This document shows positions 61,954 through 64,000 of a stretch of DNA of 64,000 nt, in pieces. Both the position numbers and the translations under genes were made by a program. This stretch comes from Marinobacter sp. EhC06 (GTDB lineage: Bacteria > Pseudomonadota > Gammaproteobacteria > Pseudomonadales > Oleiphilaceae). Numbering within the stretch: the stretch's first letter is position 1; the number at the start of each line of letters is the position of its first letter. Below the pieces are notes generated by a model. That model saw nothing but the letters and a program-made list of their open reading frames with translations, had not been told where the DNA came from and made no database searches. The DNA lies in assembly GCF_001650915.1 (NCBI RefSeq), contig NZ_LXYO01000023.1, forward strand, positions 62,001-126,000, written 5' to 3'.

Positions 61954-62963
61954 CCGGTAAAACCAATGTTTTCCAGATTGGGTGGACGGTAGTCGGCATC
62001 GAGCCGCCAGCGCTCTGCCACAGAGGCGTGAATCGTTGTTTTTATGTTTTTCGGTTTCAGAGTTCGGACCAGCGGTTTCGAGAACCGGAAAATATGTCGG
62101 CGTGAGTTGTGCACCTTCGCCCGCGCACTTGGACTGATCCCCGCTGGCAGGTGCTCTTCCAGATCAAGCCCGGCATTCCTGGCTTGACCCACCATCCAGT
62201 CAAGGGCGATATCCGAGGCAAACAACCCTTGATCGTCCGCCGGGTAGCCGCCGCCAATATCACTGTGGGAGCCGGCAAACCACACCTGCTCAAGATCCAG
62301 TCCGTCCCGGGGCTCCCATAGCGTAGGCTCGAAATCTTCCCGACGCTCATCAATGGCCAGGGCATGGCGGGCTATGCGCACGTTGCTTCCCAGTTTGGTG
62401 TCGTAGAATTCATCCTTGCGATCAAACAGCCCCATCAGTGAAAAGGGCACACCCAGGGCACCAACCGTATCCCAGGCGCCCACGAACCGTATCTCCCGCG
62501 ACTCATGGCTATGCGCTTTGCGGAATTCCACCGACCGGGCGCCCGAAGGCGCCCAGGCAGCACCGGTTTTTTTGTAGTGGTCGAAAGCCTGCTGTATCAG
62601 CCGGGCATCGGGCCGCTTGAGGATACCGCAGTTGTTGATCAGCCCGCACAGGGAACGCACGGTGTAGGCGCCACGGCTGAATCCGAACAGGTAAATGTCG
62701 GTGCCGGGCGTAAAATTCTGAACGATATAGCGGTAGGCATCCATGATGTTCTTGTGGATGCCCTGTCCGGTCACGCCACCAACCACCGCATTATGGTAGG
62801 AGCCGATACCCCAGTCATAAAACACGTGCTGGGGCCGGCCATCACTGGCTATCGGGCGAATGGCCCTGGCCATTCTCAGGACATTGGTGGGAACGTCTTT
62901 CTGCAGGTCTTCTTCAGGACGATTCCATGTGCCGTCGGCACAGACAACGAGGCGCTTCACCAT
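61950..62963 (-). CDS. DUF2235-family alpha/beta hydrolase
   Basis: 337 residues from the ATG at 62963, preceded by AAGGAG. The family marks are VVCADGTWNRPEED at the start, FGFSRGAYT with the nucleophile Ser96, and HSDIGGGYPADD, the presumed acidic part. DUF2235 is the core of Tle1-type phospholipase effectors of type VI secretion, but here it occurs alone, without VgrG, PAAR, immunity or a signal peptide, so a housekeeping hydrolase role is more likely. Confidence 0.87.
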   Translation of the reverse strand: MVKRLVVCADGTWNRPEEDLQKDVPTNVLRMARAIRPIASDGRPQHVFYDWGIGSYHNAVVGGVTGQGIHKNIMDAYRYIVQNFTPGTDIYLFGFSRGAYTVRSLCGLINNCGILKRPDARLIQQAFDHYKKTGAAWAPSGARSVEFRKAHSHESREIRFVGAWDTVGALGVPFSLMGLFDRKDEFYDTKLGSNVRIARHALAIDERREDFEPTLWEPRDGLDLEQVWFAGSHSDIGGGYPADDQGLFASDIALDWMVGQARNAGLDLEEHLPAGISPSARAKVHNSRRHIFRFSKPLVRTLKPKNIKTTIHASVAERWRLDADYRPPNLENIGFTG

Positions 62964-63011
62964 GGCAGACTCCTTTGCCACAAAGTGGTCAGATTTTAAC
63001 CACAGTATAGC

Positions 63012-63221
63012 TCAGGGCCGGTCATCCGGCGGCGCGCCCTCCTCACATTTCCGGCACTCAAGCTCAAACCAGAGCATCGATGCCCTTCCCTCTTCCGTGG
63101 TAACCCATGGGCGGTTCACCCAGGGCGGCGTGTGCCGCACATGCTGATTGTGCCCACACGCCAACTGGGCAACCCAGTGGTTTTCTTCGTCCTTATGATA
63201 ACCGGTGATGGGCTGTTTCAT
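63012..63221 (-). CDS. DUF3565-family small protein
   Basis: 69 residues from the ATG at 63221, with GAAGGAGGT upstream; the frame goes six codons further. The sequence has ITGYHKDEENHWVAQLACGHNQHVRH and a later CRKC, giving Cys/His pairs (CGH, C-x2-C) as in a possible zinc site. The family is widespread in marine gammaproteobacteria and uncharacterised. Lies 48 bases upstream of the DUF2235 gene on the same strand; they may be one transcript. Confidence 0.75.
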   Translation of the reverse strand: MKQPITGYHKDEENHWVAQLACGHNQHVRHTPPWVNRPWVTTEEGRASMLWFELECRKCEEGAPPDDRP

Positions 63222-63315
63222 TTGACCTCCTTCGTACATATGCGGGGTGACGCCAGGCGGCCCAAACCCTTATCCTGAGATATAAACTTATTCCATCAGC
63301 TTCAGGAGCTCAGCC

Positions 63316-63696
63316 ATGAAAACTGCCCATGACCTTGTAGAAGCCGCCAGGAAAGACATTCAGGAAGTGCCCCTGGATCAGGCGGATGATGCCATCAAGA
63401 ATGCCGATCTTCTGCTGGATGTGCGTGATGCGGATGAGTACCGGGCTGGTCATATACCGGGCGCGGTAAACATTTCCCGTGGTCTGCTGGAGTTCAAGTT
63501 TACCAATGATCCGGCGTTCGAGAGCCGCGACATGAACATCGTCTGCTACTGCAAGACGTCCGGGCGAGCCGCATTGAGTGCCAAAGCCCTGAAGGAAATG
63601 GGCTACATGCATGTGCAGTCCATCGCCGGCGGATTTGATGCCTGGCAGGAAGCCGACAAACCGGTCGCCAAGCCGGAACTACCCTCGTTCGAGTAA
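63316..63696 (+). CDS. Single-domain rhodanese-like sulfurtransferase
   Basis: 126 residues with the rhodanese fold: LLLDVRDADEYRAGHIPGAVNIS and the active-site loop CYCKTSGRAALSA, where Cys79 is the persulfide-carrying residue. The loop CKTSGR has six residues after Cys, the length of sulfurtransferases rather than of arsenate/phosphatase types. GGAG lies nine bases before the ATG. No signal peptide, so cytosolic. Convergent with the ychJ-type gene. Confidence 0.9.
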   Translation: MKTAHDLVEAARKDIQEVPLDQADDAIKNADLLLDVRDADEYRAGHIPGAVNISRGLLEFKFTNDPAFESRDMNIVCYCKTSGRAALSAKALKEMGYMHVQSIAGGFDAWQEADKPVAKPELPSFE

Positions 63697-63703
63697 TTGG
63701 CGC

Positions 63704-64000
63704 CTACAAGCAGCAGGCCTTGTACTTCCTGCCGCTGCCACAGGGGCAGGGGTCGTTACGACCGGGCTTCATCTGGCCCTCGCTGGTATCGCCCCGAAGG
63801 TAATACCAGCGACCCTGCTCCCGAACGAAATCGGAGTTTTCCTCGAGAAATCCCCAGCCCTTGCCCAGGCGGTAGAGCGCACGAAAATGAACCGTCCCGC
63901 GATCGCCCGACTCATTGGTGTCCAGGATCTGCAAACCGGTCCAGTTCGGCGAGTCTGCCAGAGTGAGCGTCTCCGGCCGCGTGCTCTGATGCCAGGTAGC
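63704..64000 (-). CDS. YchJ-family SEC-C motif protein (5' end outside window)
   Basis: 98 C-terminal residues, reading through the window end in frame. The chain begins [18 protein letters not shown] and includes [10 protein letters not shown], a nuclear-transport-factor-2-like part, and ends in a SEC-C zinc motif [16 protein letters not shown]. This is the standard layout of the UPF0225/YchJ family; the N-terminal SEC-C motif of full-length members would lie outside. Function unknown beyond the zinc motif. Confidence 0.88.
   Translation of the reverse strand, partial: ATWHQSTRPETLTLADSPNWTGLQILDTNESGDRGTVHFRALYRLGKGWGFLEENSDFVREQGRWYYLRGDTSEGQMKPGRNDPCPCGSGRKYKACCL

Noticed and set aside
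61950..62963. DUF2235 gene as a type VI effector
   Set aside because: No VgrG, PAAR, adaptor or immunity gene within the window.

Overview
The window looks like chromosomal DNA of a marine, moderately halophilic gammaproteobacterium, most likely Marinobacter or a close relative. The grounds are a roughly 55-60% GC base composition, an ectoine TRAP transporter (TeaABCD) that closely matches what I remember of the Halomonas one, a BCCT-type betaine transporter, respiratory formate dehydrogenase, lactate and ethanolamine catabolism, and many transport systems. This assignment comes from protein recognition only; no database search was run. I see no rRNA, tRNA, insertion sequence, phage gene or CRISPR array. 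The window starts inside fdhA and ends inside a ychJ-type gene.

Layout. 1-4460 (+): respiratory formate dehydrogenase fdhA(partial)-fdhB-fdhC, a previously easy-to-miss 41-residue membrane protein, and a TusA-family sulfurtransferase. 4488-5889: DNA glycosylase Nei, a possible 55-residue protein, and a small coiled-coil protein. 6046-13069 (-): a six-gene operon (aldehyde dehydrogenase, M19-like protein, BCCT carrier, an unrecognised 576-residue protein, DUF3726, RidA) with a divergent LysR regulator; this is the best candidate for an undescribed pathway. 14226-15589: a zinc-peptidase-like lipoprotein and a small membrane protein. 15602-22237 (-): LivGHM-SBP-LivF transporter plus acyl-CoA ligase. 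22489-25331: crotonase, diguanylate cyclase, nitroreductase. 25335-32097: lutABC plus FAD/Fe-S lactate dehydrogenase, controlled by a divergent LldR with two identical operator cores.

32131-38475: orphan ParA ATPase, a stand-alone OvoA-type methyltransferase, ethanolamine ammonia-lyase EutBC, crotonase, an Nmad3 protein and a phosphoesterase. 38597-42797: UshA-like lipoprotein, LLM flavin enzyme, exported glutathione peroxidase-like protein, esterase. 42939-46467 (+): teaABCD. 46472-49118 (-): 7TM diguanylate cyclase and an ABM-fold protein. 49181-57024 (-): two polyamine-type ABC transporters in tandem, separated by a terminator. 57166-60020 (-): orphan TRAP binding protein and a Cache chemoreceptor. 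60246-64000: SixA-CHAD fusion, DCC-family protein, DUF2235 hydrolase, DUF3565, rhodanese, YchJ.

Taken together the region is dominated by uptake and use of small nitrogenous and organic-acid solutes: ectoine, betaine-like zwitterions, polyamines, ethanolamine, lactate, formate and carboxylic acids. No gap between genes exceeds 300 bases; intergenic stretches hold mainly ribosome-binding sites, the four terminators and the hairpins listed.
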